Origin: JBGAKG01 sp044224495
GTDB lineage: Bacteria > Myxococcota_A > Polyangia > Polyangiales > Polyangiaceae
Length of the DNA: 64,000 bases
Assembly (NCBI GenBank): GCA_044224495.1
Contig: JBGAKG010000036.1
Coordinates: 1 to 64,000, forward strand
Reading direction: 5' to 3'
Positions 33,325 to 42,598 of the stretch are shown in pieces (within the stretch, counting starts at the first letter, position 1; every line of letters begins with the position of its first letter). The translations under genes were made by a program, and so were the position numbers. The notes below the pieces were generated by a model. The model ran no database searches. It was given only the letters and a program-made list of their open reading frames with translations, and had not been told where the DNA came from.

Positions 33325-34926
33325 TCAGCGCGGGCGACGGAACGGCACGCCGCCGTCGAGGTAGTAGACGCCGTTCCCGTCGACGTCGACGCAGACCACA
33401 GCTCCGATCCGGGTCAGGCTGCCGGTGGCCACCGAGGTCGCGACGGCGGCGATCGCGCCGCCGCTCCACGTGACCTTCCGGATCCGGTCCGGCGGAGCGC
33501 TCGGCGTCTCGACGAAGTAGATCGTGGTGCCGTCCGGGCGAACGCCGCGCACCGGATCGCTCCCCTTGAAGACCGGAAAGAGGACCGCCTTCTTCGCGAC
33601 CGTGTCCCACCCGGCGGCGCTCACGGACGTGTCGTGGGCGACGAAGAAGGCGTCGCTCCCGGGCACCACGCTCACCGCGCGCGCGAAGGGGAGCGAGAGC
33701 GTTCCGAACGACCCACCCGTCGCGATGTCGCCGAATAGGACGCGCCCTTCGGTGGAATCTCCACCGACGATGACGGCCCACATCGTCTTGCCGACGGCGA
33801 CCATTCCCGCCTTGCCGCCGAGAGCGGCCGACGTCGGGCGGGGCGGGCACGCGACGGTGCTGCTCCCATCCGTGTTCGCGAGCGACGCGCAGCGCTCGCC
33901 CGCCTTCGAGCGCGCGACCCAGAGCTGGGCCGCGGGCGGGGTCAGCGTCCACGGAGCGCTGCTGGGCGCGAGCGGGTTTCCGCCCCAATCACCCACGCTC
34001 GAGACGCCTGCCGCGCTCCACTGCGCGCTGAACGTGCCCGCGCCGTACGCGACGTCCCCGTAGGAACCCACCGCGGCGAGGGTCACGCCGGCCTGCGCCC
34101 CAATCGTGGGGGCGCTCTGGAGCGAGCCGCCGTTCAGCGTGCCCGCCGTCCAGACGACTTTGGCGTCGCCCACCGCCAAGCACCCTTGCGCGCTCGGGTC
34201 CGCGGCCGACGTGACGAGACGACACGCGCCACCGGTGCACTTCCCGTTGCAGACGAGGCCGCAGCCGCCGCAGTTCTTGAGATCGTTCTCGAAGTCGATG
34301 CACGCGGCGCCGCCGCAGCGCGCGCACGGAGGACCCGCGTCGATCGTGCCTCCGCCATCGGCGCTCGGAGGCACGGTGCAGCTCTGGGGCTCGCGGCTGC
34401 ACTGATCCGTCTCGTGGCATTGGCCGTCGTTCGGATCGCAGGTCTGACCCTCGGGGCAGGTGACGCCCGCGCACGCGACGCCGAGGTGGATCGGGAGCGT
34501 GAGCGTCGTGTGCGGAACGAAGCCGAGGATGCGCCGAGCGATGACGCAGTTGCCCGGGCTCGCCGAGTTGCAGTCCGCCGAACGCCCCTGCGCGATGCTC
34601 TTGTTGGCGGTGGACGCCACCGCCACGAAGATCCCGACCTGCTCGTCGTTCGAGGCGCGCGGGACGATCGCGATGCTCCCGATGTTGCCGCCGTTGCAGT
34701 CGAGCGCCGCGATCTGGGTCGACGGAGACGTCTCGACGGTGGAGGGGGCGCCGACGCGAACGTCGACCCCACCGGCGGTGGCCACGTCGGCGCAGCTCAC
34801 GTCGGTCGTGATGGTCAGGACGATCGTCGTCGGCTCGCGACACGCGACGAGGAAGACGAGCACGGCGAGCGCAGCGGCACCGCCACCGCCGACCCACCGG
34901 CGGGGTGAAGAAGAAGAAAAGCTCAT
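33325..34926 (-). CDS. Large secreted lipoprotein with EGF-like Cys region
   Basis: This 533-residue predicted lipoprotein (lipobox LVFLVACREP, Cys near 29) has a beta-rich N-terminal part, a Cys-rich middle (TCPEGQTCDPNDGQCHETDQC, CARCGGAACIDFENDLKNCGGCG, about 165-245) of the kind common in myxobacterial exported proteins, and a C-terminal part of about 280 residues that may be a propeller. TAGGAT lies 6 bases before the ATG (34933-34938), with GGGAGG filling the gap, so the mRNA may be leaderless. It sits between mraY and the two-component genes, on the dcw strand. Confidence 0.75.
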   Translation of the reverse strand: MSFSSSSPRRWVGGGGAAALAVLVFLVACREPTTIVLTITTDVSCADVATAGGVDVRVGAPSTVETSPSTQIAALDCNGGNIGSIAIVPRASNDEQVGIFVAVASTANKSIAQGRSADCNSASPGNCVIARRILGFVPHTTLTLPIHLGVACAGVTCPEGQTCDPNDGQCHETDQCSREPQSCTVPPSADGGGTIDAGPPCARCGGAACIDFENDLKNCGGCGLVCNGKCTGGACRLVTSAADPSAQGCLAVGDAKVVWTAGTLNGGSLQSAPTIGAQAGVTLAAVGSYGDVAYGAGTFSAQWSAAGVSSVGDWGGNPLAPSSAPWTLTPPAAQLWVARSKAGERCASLANTDGSSTVACPPRPTSAALGGKAGMVAVGKTMWAVIVGGDSTEGRVLFGDIATGGSFGTLSLPFARAVSVVPGSDAFFVAHDTSVSAAGWDTVAKKAVLFPVFKGSDPVRGVRPDGTTIYFVETPSAPPDRIRKVTWSGGAIAAVATSVATGSLTRIGAVVCVDVDGNGVYYLDGGVPFRRPR

Positions 34927-34951
34927 CCTCCCATCCTAGCGCAGAGTCCGC

Positions 34952-36091
34952 TCAGCGCAGCTTCAAGCTCGAGAGCGCCACGAGCGCCAGCAAGAACGAG
35001 ATGATCCAGAACCGAACGATGATCTTCGGCTCCGGCCACCCCTTCTTTTCGTAGTGATGGTGGATCGGCGCCATCAGGAACACGCGCTTCTTGAAGAGCT
35101 TGAACGAGATGACCTGGACGATGACGCTCGACATCTCGAGGAAGAACACGCCGCCCAGGATGACCGCGAGGAGCTCGGTCTTCGTGAAGATCGCGCACAT
35201 CCCGAGACCGCCACCGAGGGCGAGCGCTCCGACGTCCCCCATGAAGACCTGCGCAGGGTACGTGTTGTACCAGAGGAACCCGATCCCGGCGCCGACCATG
35301 GCGCCACAGAAGATCGAGAGCTCGCCCACGCTCGAGATCGAGGGGATGTCGAGGTACTTCGCCACGACGAAGCGCTGGGTGGCCGTGATGCCGAACGTCG
35401 CCCCGGCGAGGTAGGCCCATACCAAATAGGTACCGGCGTTCGTCATCACGGGGCCGATCGCGAGCCCGTCCAGGCCGTCGGTCAGGTTGACCGCGTTCGA
35501 CATCGCGACGACGAAGAAGACGGCGAAGACGAAGTAGACGACCGGCGGCAGCGGGACCGGGTGCTTCGCGAACGCGACGAAGGGGATGCTCAGGTGGTTC
35601 TTGATCCCGTTCCAGTCGTCGGGGACGTGCTCGCCGAAATACACGTAGGAGAGGACGCCCCCACCGATCAGGAACTGGCCGAGGAGCTTGAAGCGGCCCG
35701 GGAGGCCGTCCGTCGTCTTCGCTTTGATCTTCAGGTAATCGTCCAGGTAGCCGATGACGCCGTACCCGGCGGTCACGGCGGTGGTCGCCCACACGAAGAC
35801 GTTCCGTGGGTCGCACCACATGATCGTGGGCAGGAGCACGGAGAGGAGAATCAGCGCACCGCCCATCGTCGGGGTGCCCTGCTTCTTGTGGTGGGTCTCC
35901 GGCCCTTCCTTCCGGACGACTTGCCCGATCTGCTTCTTCTGCAGCTCGCGGATGAACCACGGCGCGAGGAAGAACGAGATCAGCATCGCGCTCACCGTCG
36001 CCGCGATGACGCGGAACGGGACGTAGCGGAGGACGTTGAGCCAGCTGAGCCAGCCGATCCGGCGCAAGGGGTAGAGGAGCTCGTAGATCAC
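34952..36091 (-). CDS. mraY: Phospho-N-acetylmuramoyl-pentapeptide transferase
   Basis: This 379-residue integral membrane enzyme makes lipid I from UDP-MurNAc-pentapeptide and undecaprenyl phosphate. It has about ten transmembrane segments and the conserved loops PTMGGALIL (about 74), GYLDDYLKIK with the Asp-Asp pair (about 114), NLTDGLDGLAIG (about 202) and PIHHHYEKKGWPE (about 340). The start is GTG 36091 with AGGGAGGGGA just upstream and a 4-base overlap with murF. Palindrome copy 5 at 35419 lies in its coding DNA. Confidence 0.97.
   Translation of the reverse strand: MIYELLYPLRRIGWLSWLNVLRYVPFRVIAATVSAMLISFFLAPWFIRELQKKQIGQVVRKEGPETHHKKQGTPTMGGALILLSVLLPTIMWCDPRNVFVWATTAVTAGYGVIGYLDDYLKIKAKTTDGLPGRFKLLGQFLIGGGVLSYVYFGEHVPDDWNGIKNHLSIPFVAFAKHPVPLPPVVYFVFAVFFVVAMSNAVNLTDGLDGLAIGPVMTNAGTYLVWAYLAGATFGITATQRFVVAKYLDIPSISSVGELSIFCGAMVGAGIGFLWYNTYPAQVFMGDVGALALGGGLGMCAIFTKTELLAVILGGVFFLEMSSVIVQVISFKLFKKRVFLMAPIHHHYEKKGWPEPKIIVRFWIISFLLALVALSSLKLR
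35419..35433. repeat. Iterated palindrome copy 5 (ATACCAAATAGGTAC)
   Basis: Two mismatches to GTACCAANTTGGTAC. It lies inside mraY and encodes GTYLVW as GGT ACC TAT TTG GTA TGG, where four of the six codons are of a kind the gene otherwise avoids. Confidence 0.55.
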
Positions 36092-37593
36092 GTCCCCTCC
36101 CTTTTGCCATGCTTCGCCACGAGGGCGCGCACGACATTTTCGGTCTTCACGCTGCGCGAGGCCTTGACGAGCACGACGTCACCGGCTTGCACCAACGTGG
36201 CGACCAGGGCGGCGGCCTCGTCGACGTTCGCCGCCTTGTGCACGTCGAGCCCGCACTCGGCCGCGCGCTCGGCGATCAGGTTCGCGAGCCCGCCGCACGT
36301 GACGAGCAGGTTGGTGTGGGCAGCCGCGACCTCGGCCCCCAGCGCTTCGTGCTCCGCCCGCGTGGTCTCGCCGAGCTCCTTCATCTCGCCCAGCACGGCG
36401 ATCGTGCGGCGCGTTCCCCCGGAGAGGTCCACGAGCGTCCCGAGCGCCGCGCGCACGCTGCCGGGGTTCGCGTTGTAGGTGTCGTCGATCACGAGCGTAC
36501 CGTCCGCGAGCTCGAGCACGGCGGCGCGGCCGCCGACGTGCGAGACGCGCGCCACGCCGCGTGCGATCTCCTCGGGCGTGAGCGCGCGCCCGACGAGCGC
36601 TTCGGCCGCCGCCAACGCGCCGCACAAGTCGAGCGCCGCGACCTCGCCGACGAGCGCGAGCTCGACCTCGATCAGCTCGCGCGCGCTCCCCGGGACGGCG
36701 CCCACGCAATCGGCGCAGGGCCGCTCGATCGTCACCCGCGCGCCTGCGGTTCCCCGGACCACGCGATCGACGAGCCGGTAGGTCGCCCCGGGCGCCCGCC
36801 CGAAAGAGCGCACGTCGCCGGCCACGGTCCGCACGAGCTGTCCGAGCGCGGCGGCGTCGTCGGCGTTGACGATCGCGGCGCCCGTTCGCCGGAGGGCCGC
36901 GTAGAGCGCGCCCTTCTCGCGCCCCACGTCCGCCCGTCCGCCGCCGACGCCTTCGGCGTGAGCGAGGCCGACGTTCGTGACGAGCCCGACGTCGGGCTCG
37001 GAGATCGCCGCGAGCGCGGCGATCTCGCCGGGGAGACTCATCCCCGCCTCGAGGACCGCGAAGCGATGCTGGGGCAGGAGCCCGAGCGCGACCGCGGGGA
37101 GCCCGATCCGGTTGTTGAGGTTGCCCGGCGTGGCGAGCGTCTCGCCGATCTCCGCGAGGAGCCCGGTCGCGAGCTCCTTGGTCGTGGTCTTGCCGGAGCT
37201 CCCGGTGATGCAGAGCGTGCGCGCGGGCTCGATCGCAGCGCGGCTGCGCCGCCACTGGCGCAGATGCGCGCGGGCGAGCGCGCCCCACGCGACCAGCGTG
37301 TCGTCGACCTCGACGATGTCCGCGGTGCCGAGCTCCGCGAGCGGGACGGCCCCGCGCTCGACGACGACGAGGACCGCGCCCGCTCGCACGGCCGCCGCGG
37401 CGTGTTGGTGCCCATCGTGCACCTCGCCGCGGAGCGCGACGAACGCGGCCCCCGGACGGACGGCGCGCGAGTCGCTCGTGACGCCACGCGCGACGTGGCC
37501 CTCGCCGTGAATCCGCGCGACCCGCCCGCCGGTGGCAGCAGCGACCTCCCACGCGGTGAGGGGAGCTTCGTTCGGCGGGATGGGCGTCGCCAT
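36088..37593 (-). CDS. murF: UDP-N-acetylmuramoyl-tripeptide--D-Ala-D-Ala ligase
   Basis: This 501-residue cytoplasmic Mur ligase adds D-Ala-D-Ala. It has RGVTSDSRAVRPGAAFVAL near the N-terminus, the P-loop ITGSSGKTTTKELA (about 126-139), NLNNRIGLP (about 155), TNVGLAHAEGVGG (about 207) and DDTYNANPGSVRAAL (about 373). Length is somewhat above the usual 450. It overlaps murE by one base (TGATG) and mraY by four bases. Confidence 0.96.
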   Translation of the reverse strand: MATPIPPNEAPLTAWEVAAATGGRVARIHGEGHVARGVTSDSRAVRPGAAFVALRGEVHDGHQHAAAAVRAGAVLVVVERGAVPLAELGTADIVEVDDTLVAWGALARAHLRQWRRSRAAIEPARTLCITGSSGKTTTKELATGLLAEIGETLATPGNLNNRIGLPAVALGLLPQHRFAVLEAGMSLPGEIAALAAISEPDVGLVTNVGLAHAEGVGGGRADVGREKGALYAALRRTGAAIVNADDAAALGQLVRTVAGDVRSFGRAPGATYRLVDRVVRGTAGARVTIERPCADCVGAVPGSARELIEVELALVGEVAALDLCGALAAAEALVGRALTPEEIARGVARVSHVGGRAAVLELADGTLVIDDTYNANPGSVRAALGTLVDLSGGTRRTIAVLGEMKELGETTRAEHEALGAEVAAAHTNLLVTCGGLANLIAERAAECGLDVHKAANVDEAAALVATLVQAGDVVLVKASRSVKTENVVRALVAKHGKREGT

Positions 37594-39161
37594 CAGCGCG
37601 CCCCCCGCGCGGCGAGGGCGCGGCGCGCCTCTTCGCGGTCGTCGAAGTGCCGCTTCTCGGCGCCGATGATTTGGTAGTCCTCGTGGCCCTTGCCGGCGAT
37701 CAGGATCGTGTCGCCGGGGGTGGCCTCGGCCACCGCGCGTGCGATCGCGCGCGCGCGATCGAGCTCGAGCACGTGTACCATCTTGGTAGCCGAGGCGAGG
37801 ATCTCCGCGACGATCGGCGCAGCGATCGCCGCAGGGTCCTCGCTCCGCGGGTTGTCGCTGGTGACGAAGGCGACGTCCGCCCGCTCCGCGACCGCCCGGC
37901 CCATCGGACCACGCTTGCCCTTGTCGCGATCGCCGCCGCAGCCGAAGACGCAGATCAGGCGCCCGCGCGTGACGGGGCGGAGCGCGTCCAACGCGCGGGC
38001 GAGCGCGTCGGGGGTGTGCGCGTAGTCGACGAGCACCGCGACGTCGTCGCGGGGGCCGTCGCACCGCTCGAGTCGACCCGGCGCGCCGGGCTCGGTCGCG
38101 AGCGCTTCGGCCGCGGCGCGGAGGTCGAGCTGGAGCGCATGCACGATCCCGAGCGCGACGACGAGGTTCTCCACGTTGTGCGCGCCGACGAGCGGGCTCG
38201 TGAGCTCGATCGGCCCGCGCGGCGTCTTCAACGTGGCCCGGATGCCGCGTGCGGTCAGCTCGAGCGCGGTTGGAGCGATGTCGGCGTCGGCGCTGCCTTC
38301 GACCTTCGCGCTCACGCGGATCACGGCCCGCGCCGCCGACAGGTCGTGGGTGGACGCGAGGCGAACGCTCGCCGTCTCGACCCGCTCCGCCAGCGCGCGC
38401 CCGAACGCGGAGTCGATGCAGACGACGCCGATCTGGGGCCCCTGGTCGAGGAAGAGCTTCGCCTTCGCCTCGCCGTACGCCTCCATCGTGCCGTGGAAGT
38501 CCAGGTGGTCCTGGGTCAGGTTCGTGAACGCCCCGACCGTGAACCGCACCGCGTGCACGCGCCCCAGCGAGAGCGCGATCGACGATACCTCCATCGCGAT
38601 CTGCGTCGCCCCCGCGCGCTTCATCGCCAGCATCGCGCGGGCGAGCTCGTCCGCCTCGGGCGTGGTGTGGTGCGCCTCGAAGGCGAGGTCCTTGTACCGG
38701 TAGCCGACCGTCCCGATCAGGGCGCACCGCGCTCCCCCGAGCACGCCGTCGATCGCGGCGCGGACGAGGTGGGTGGTCGTGGTCTTCCCGTTCGTGCCCG
38801 TGATCCCGACGACCTCGATCCCGAAGGACGGGTGCTCGTAGATCGCTGCTGCCGCGAGCGCGAGCCCGCGGACCGCGTCCGGCACGAAGACGACAGGGAG
38901 CCCGTGCGCGTCGAGCGCGGCTCCGTCGGCGGCGAGGAGCGCCACGGCCCCGCGCGCCTTCGCGGCCCCCACGAACGCTGCGCCGTCGCTCGTCTGGCCG
39001 CGGCGCACGACGAAGAGATCCCCCGCCTCGACCGCGCGCGAGTCGTGGTGCACCCCGAACACGCGCACGGCGCCGTCGCCCACGATCCGCGTCCCCTCCG
39101 GCAGCTCCCGGGCGAGCTCGTCGAGGCGCATCCCGTGCGTCGGCTTGATCGCGATGGTCAT
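37593..39161 (-). CDS. murE: UDP-MurNAc-tripeptide synthetase (meso-diaminopimelate-adding)
   Basis: This 522-residue Mur ligase has GVHHDSRAVEAGDLFV (about 37), the P-loop ITGTNGKTTTTHLVRAA (about 118), NLTQDHLDFHG (about 214), DYAHTPDAL (about 374) and the specificity motif DNPR (about 437). DNPR indicates meso-diaminopimelate, so the peptidoglycan is probably of the Gram-negative type. ATG 39161 overlaps the ftsI stop by four bases. Palindrome copy 6 lies within it. Confidence 0.97.
   Translation of the reverse strand: MTIAIKPTHGMRLDELARELPEGTRIVGDGAVRVFGVHHDSRAVEAGDLFVVRRGQTSDGAAFVGAAKARGAVALLAADGAALDAHGLPVVFVPDAVRGLALAAAAIYEHPSFGIEVVGITGTNGKTTTTHLVRAAIDGVLGGARCALIGTVGYRYKDLAFEAHHTTPEADELARAMLAMKRAGATQIAMEVSSIALSLGRVHAVRFTVGAFTNLTQDHLDFHGTMEAYGEAKAKLFLDQGPQIGVVCIDSAFGRALAERVETASVRLASTHDLSAARAVIRVSAKVEGSADADIAPTALELTARGIRATLKTPRGPIELTSPLVGAHNVENLVVALGIVHALQLDLRAAAEALATEPGAPGRLERCDGPRDDVAVLVDYAHTPDALARALDALRPVTRGRLICVFGCGGDRDKGKRGPMGRAVAERADVAFVTSDNPRSEDPAAIAAPIVAEILASATKMVHVLELDRARAIARAVAEATPGDTILIAGKGHEDYQIIGAEKRHFDDREEARRALAARGAR
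37773..37787. repeat. Iterated palindrome copy 6 (GTACCATCTTGGTAG)
   Basis: Two mismatches to GTACCAANTTGGTAC, inside murE, encoding TKMVH with a GTA codon in a gene that mostly uses GTC and GTG. Confidence 0.45.
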
Positions 39162-41215
39162 GACGGTCCGAAGGTGACTCGTACCGTACTCCCTTTCGGG
39201 ACGAGCGCCCCCGGGTTCGGCGAGATCCGAGCCGCGCGGCCCGAGCCCTCGACCTGGGGCACGAGCCCCGCAGCGAGCAACGCCTTCACGGCGTCGCGCG
39301 CGGCCATGCCCGTGACGTCCGGGATGGCGACGTTGATTGCGTTCGGATCCGGCGCCGGCGGCGGGAGCGGCGGCAACGCCGACGACACCACCGGCTTCGC
39401 GAGCGCATCGGCGGGATCGCCCGCGCGCGTGAGCCCGGTGAGCTTGCCCGAGCCGGTCGGCGTCACGCCGAGGTAGCGCAGGCTCGCCTCGGCCACGCGC
39501 CGGAAGACCGGACCGGCGAGATCGCCGCCGTAGTGACCGATCATCGGTTCGTCGAGGACGATCGCGATGACGAGGCGCGGCTTGTCCGCCGGCACGAACC
39601 CGACGAACGACGCGGTGAACTTCCCGTCCGCGTACTTGCCCGTCGCCGGGTCCGCCTTCTGGGCGGTCGCGGTCTTTCCCGCGACCCGAAAGCCCGGGAC
39701 CGCCGCCTCGACGCCCGTGCCACCCTCTTCGGTGACGGCGGTGAGCATCTCGGTCACGAGGTGCGCGATCGAAGGCGGAACCGCTTCCCGCCGCAGGCGC
39801 GTCCCGTTCTCGGAGACGATCTCTCCCGTCGGCGACGACACGCGCTTCACGAGGATCGGCTCGAGCAGGCGGCCGCCGTTCGCGATCGCCGCCATCCCCA
39901 TCGCGAGCTGGATGGTCGTGACGCTGACGCCCTGGCCGTAGGACGCGTTCGCCGTCTCGACGTCGAACCACGGTCGCCCGCGCGGGCGCAGCACGCCCGA
40001 GGCCTCGCCCGGGAGCGGGAGCCCGGTGGGCTCGCCGAAGCCGAAGCGGCGGAAGGCGGAGTAGAGGCCGGGCTCGCCGAGCGAGAGCGCGATCTTGAGC
40101 GCGCCGATGTTCGAGCTCTTCGCGAGGATCTGCGTCGGCGTGAGCCAGTCGTTGAGGTGCGTGTCGTGGATCGTGACGTTACCAAGTTGGTACAGTCCGT
40201 GTTCGCAGTAGATCGACTCGGTCGGCTTCAGCGAGCCCGACGCGAGCGCGCCGGCGACGGTGAAGACCTTCATGACGCTGCCCGGCTCGAAGCGGTCGGT
40301 GATGACGCGGTCACGGCGCGCGTCGACGTCGGAGTCGGAGTAGTCGTTCGGGTTGTAGCCGGGCGTCGAGGCGAGCGCGAGGATCTCACCCGTGTTCGGA
40401 TCGACGACGACCGCGGCGCCGCCGCGCGTCTCGTAGGTGCCGAACGCCGCATCGAGCTCGCGCTCGACGACGTGCTGGATGCCGAGGTCGATCGAGAGCG
40501 TGACGTCGCTCCCGGCGAGCGCTTGCTCGTCGCCCTGTCCCTCCGCGAACAAGAGACGGCCGGAGCGATCACGCAGGCCGCGCACCTCGTCGGCGTGCCC
40601 GCGGAGCTGCTCGTCGAGCGAGAGCTCGAGCCCGTCCTTGCCCTGACCGTCGGGGGCGACGAAGCCGAGCACCGGTCCGAGGAGCTCGCGGCCGGGGTAG
40701 TAGCGCTTGCCCTCGCCTTCGATCGCGATCCCGCGGATCGGGCGGACTTGCTTCTTCGCGTCGCCGACGTCGCGGAGCGCCTGCGCCTCTTCGCCGCTGA
40801 TGCGGCGCTTCAGCCAGAGGAAGCGCTTCTTCATCGCGAGCTTGCCGTAGAGCTCGTTCGCGTCGAGCGCGAGGATCTGCCCGAGCCGCAGCGACGCGTC
40901 CTTGAGGACGGCGGTCTGCGCGTCCGGCGTCTCCGCGCCGTGGAGCATCTCGACGACGTCGAGGCTGGCGCTGGGCACGTCGACGCTCACGGCGAGCTCG
41001 GTGCCGTTCCGATCCGTGATCGTGCCGCGCTTGGGCTCGACGTGGAGGCGCTTCTGGCGCTGCTTCTCCGCCGTCTCCCGCCACACCGGCCCGTCTTCGA
41101 CCTGGACGCGGTAGGCGCTGGAGACGACGATCCCGAGCGCGACGCCCATGATGGCGCACAGGACGCCCATGCGAACGCGGATCCACTTGGCGCGCTTGGG
41201 GTCGAGGTTCCTCAT
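39158..41215 (-). CDS. ftsI: Septal penicillin-binding protein FtsI (PBP3-like) with PASTA domain
   Basis: This 685-residue class B transpeptidase crosslinks septal peptidoglycan. It has one N-terminal transmembrane helix (MGVLCAIMGVALGIVVSSAYR), a pedestal domain, and a transpeptidase domain with SxxK in EPGSVMKVF (about 308) and SxN in AKSSNIGALK (about 362). The third motif reads AGKTATAQ (about 517) where KTG is usual. The C-terminal 60 residues form a PASTA domain (INVAIPDVTGMAARDAVKAL), as in some PBPs of Gram-positive and myxobacterial type. It follows ftsL by 13 bp and overlaps murE by 4 bases. Confidence 0.94.
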   Translation of the reverse strand: MRNLDPKRAKWIRVRMGVLCAIMGVALGIVVSSAYRVQVEDGPVWRETAEKQRQKRLHVEPKRGTITDRNGTELAVSVDVPSASLDVVEMLHGAETPDAQTAVLKDASLRLGQILALDANELYGKLAMKKRFLWLKRRISGEEAQALRDVGDAKKQVRPIRGIAIEGEGKRYYPGRELLGPVLGFVAPDGQGKDGLELSLDEQLRGHADEVRGLRDRSGRLLFAEGQGDEQALAGSDVTLSIDLGIQHVVERELDAAFGTYETRGGAAVVVDPNTGEILALASTPGYNPNDYSDSDVDARRDRVITDRFEPGSVMKVFTVAGALASGSLKPTESIYCEHGLYQLGNVTIHDTHLNDWLTPTQILAKSSNIGALKIALSLGEPGLYSAFRRFGFGEPTGLPLPGEASGVLRPRGRPWFDVETANASYGQGVSVTTIQLAMGMAAIANGGRLLEPILVKRVSSPTGEIVSENGTRLRREAVPPSIAHLVTEMLTAVTEEGGTGVEAAVPGFRVAGKTATAQKADPATGKYADGKFTASFVGFVPADKPRLVIAIVLDEPMIGHYGGDLAGPVFRRVAEASLRYLGVTPTGSGKLTGLTRAGDPADALAKPVVSSALPPLPPPAPDPNAINVAIPDVTGMAARDAVKALLAAGLVPQVEGSGRAARISPNPGALVPKGSTVRVTFGPS
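40179..40193. repeat. Iterated palindrome copy 7 (TTACCAAGTTGGTAC)
   Basis: One mismatch to GTACCAANTTGGTAC. It lies inside ftsI and encodes YQLGN as TAC CAA CTT GGT AAC, four T- or A-ending codons around one C, unlike the neighbouring codons. Confidence 0.6.
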
Positions 41216-41228
41216 CGCACCGCCATCG

Positions 41229-41561
41229 TCAGTCGGTCCCCGTGCCGGCCTGCGCGACCTTCGCGTCGTGATGGACCGGCGCCGGCATCGTGATGATGCG
41301 ATCGGGCGTCGCCGGCTCCATGCCGAGGAGCGTGCGCGCGATGATCTCGACGCGCTCCGGCGTCTTGTAGCTCGCCGCCTCGAGCGCGAGGACGCGCTTC
41401 ACCTCCCGGAGGCGCGCCTGCTCCGCGCGCGCGCGACCGAGCTCGTACCCGAGCTGCAGCGTGCGCCCGCGGAGCGCGAGGTGCACCACGAACGCCGCGA
41501 CCGTCGCGACCGTGGCGAGCGTCCAGAGGAGGACGAAGTGGCGCGAACGCTTCCGCGTCAT
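41229..41561 (-). CDS. ftsL: Cell division protein FtsL
   Basis: This 110-residue bitopic division protein has a short basic cytoplasmic tail (MTRKRSRH), one transmembrane helix (FVLLWTLATVATVAAFVVHLAL) and a periplasmic coiled-coil segment with leucine/alanine heptads (GYELGRARAEQARLREVKRVLALEAA). Sequence is weakly conserved, but length, topology and position between rsmH and ftsI identify it. It overlaps rsmH by 4 bases. It pairs with FtsB and FtsQ in other bacteria; ftsB is not in the window. Confidence 0.85.
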   Translation of the reverse strand: MTRKRSRHFVLLWTLATVATVAAFVVHLALRGRTLQLGYELGRARAEQARLREVKRVLALEAASYKTPERVEIIARTLLGMEPATPDRIITMPAPVHHDAKVAQAGTGTD

Positions 41562-42598
41562 TCGTCGCCCTCCCCGTCTTCGAGCTCGGGGGCGCGCAGC
41601 GTCGCGGCGCGCAGCTTGGCGCTCCGCGCGCGCGGGTTCTGCTCCAGCTCGGGGTCGCTCGCGACGATCGGCTTCTTCGTGAGCGGGCTCCAGGCGTCGC
41701 TGCCCACGAAGGCACGCTTCACGCGCCGGTCCTCCAGCGAGTGGAAGCTGATGATGGCGAGGACGCCGCCCGGAGCGAGGAGCTCCGGGGCGAGCGCGAG
41801 GAGCCCATCGAGCTCGTCGAGCTCGCGGTTCACGGCGATGCGGAGCGCCTGGAACGTGCGCGTCGCAGGGTCGACGCCGCCGACGCGCACCGGACCGGTG
41901 GCGCGGACGATCGCGCGGCGCAGGTCGGTCGTGGTGCGGAGCTCGCCCGCTCCGAGCGCGCGCTTCACGCTCCGCGCGATGCGGCGCGAGCGCCGCTCCT
42001 CGCCGAGCTCGAAGATGACGTTCGCGAGCGCGTCGTCGTCGAGACGCTCGATGAGCTCGAGCGCCGTCTCGCCGCGGGTGCGATCCATGCGCATGTCGAG
42101 CGGGCCTTCGTGGCGGAAGCTCATGCCGCGCGCGGGGTCGTCGAGCTGCGGCGAGCTCACGCCGAGGTCAGCGACGAGACCATCGACGCGCTCGACGCCG
42201 ATGCGAGCGAGCTCTTCGCGCGCGGTGGCGAACGGGGCGTGGACGGCGCGGAAGCGAGCACCGAAGCGGGCGAGGCGTTCGCTCGCAGCGTCGATCGCAG
42301 CGACGTCGCGGTCGACGCCGACGACCTTCACCGTCGGGGACGCCTCGAGGATGGCTTCGCTGTGGCCGCCGCCGCCGAGCGTCACGTCGACGACCAGCGC
42401 GTCGGGACGCGCGAGGACCGACGCGAGGGCGTTCGTGACTTCGTTCCGGAGGACGGTGACGTGGGAGTACTGCACGAAGGACAGCTCCTCTTCTTCGGCC
42501 CAGGTCCACTCGCTCGCGTCCTCGAGTCCGGGGAGCGCGAGTTGAGAGTCCGCCCAGGCGACGGCTTCGAGCGCGGCGTTGGAGCGACCGGCGCTCAT
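41558..42598 (-). CDS. rsmH: 16S rRNA (cytosine1402-N4)-methyltransferase
   Basis: This 346-residue SAM-dependent methyltransferase modifies C1402 of 16S rRNA. The SAM motif VDVTLGGGGHSEAIL (about 70-84), VDGLVADLGVSSPQLDDPARGMSF (about 138-160) and FHSLEDRRVKRAF (about 285) are diagnostic. Before the usual HxxVL start (here HVTVLRNEV, about 49) it has an extra acidic N-terminal stretch of about 45 residues (WADSQLALPGLEDASEW). The ATG overlaps mraZ by 4 bases, so the longer start seems real. Confidence 0.95.
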   Translation of the reverse strand: MSAGRSNAALEAVAWADSQLALPGLEDASEWTWAEEEELSFVQYSHVTVLRNEVTNALASVLARPDALVVDVTLGGGGHSEAILEASPTVKVVGVDRDVAAIDAASERLARFGARFRAVHAPFATAREELARIGVERVDGLVADLGVSSPQLDDPARGMSFRHEGPLDMRMDRTRGETALELIERLDDDALANVIFELGEERRSRRIARSVKRALGAGELRTTTDLRRAIVRATGPVRVGGVDPATRTFQALRIAVNRELDELDGLLALAPELLAPGGVLAIISFHSLEDRRVKRAFVGSDAWSPLTKKPIVASDPELEQNPRARSAKLRAATLRAPELEDGEGDE

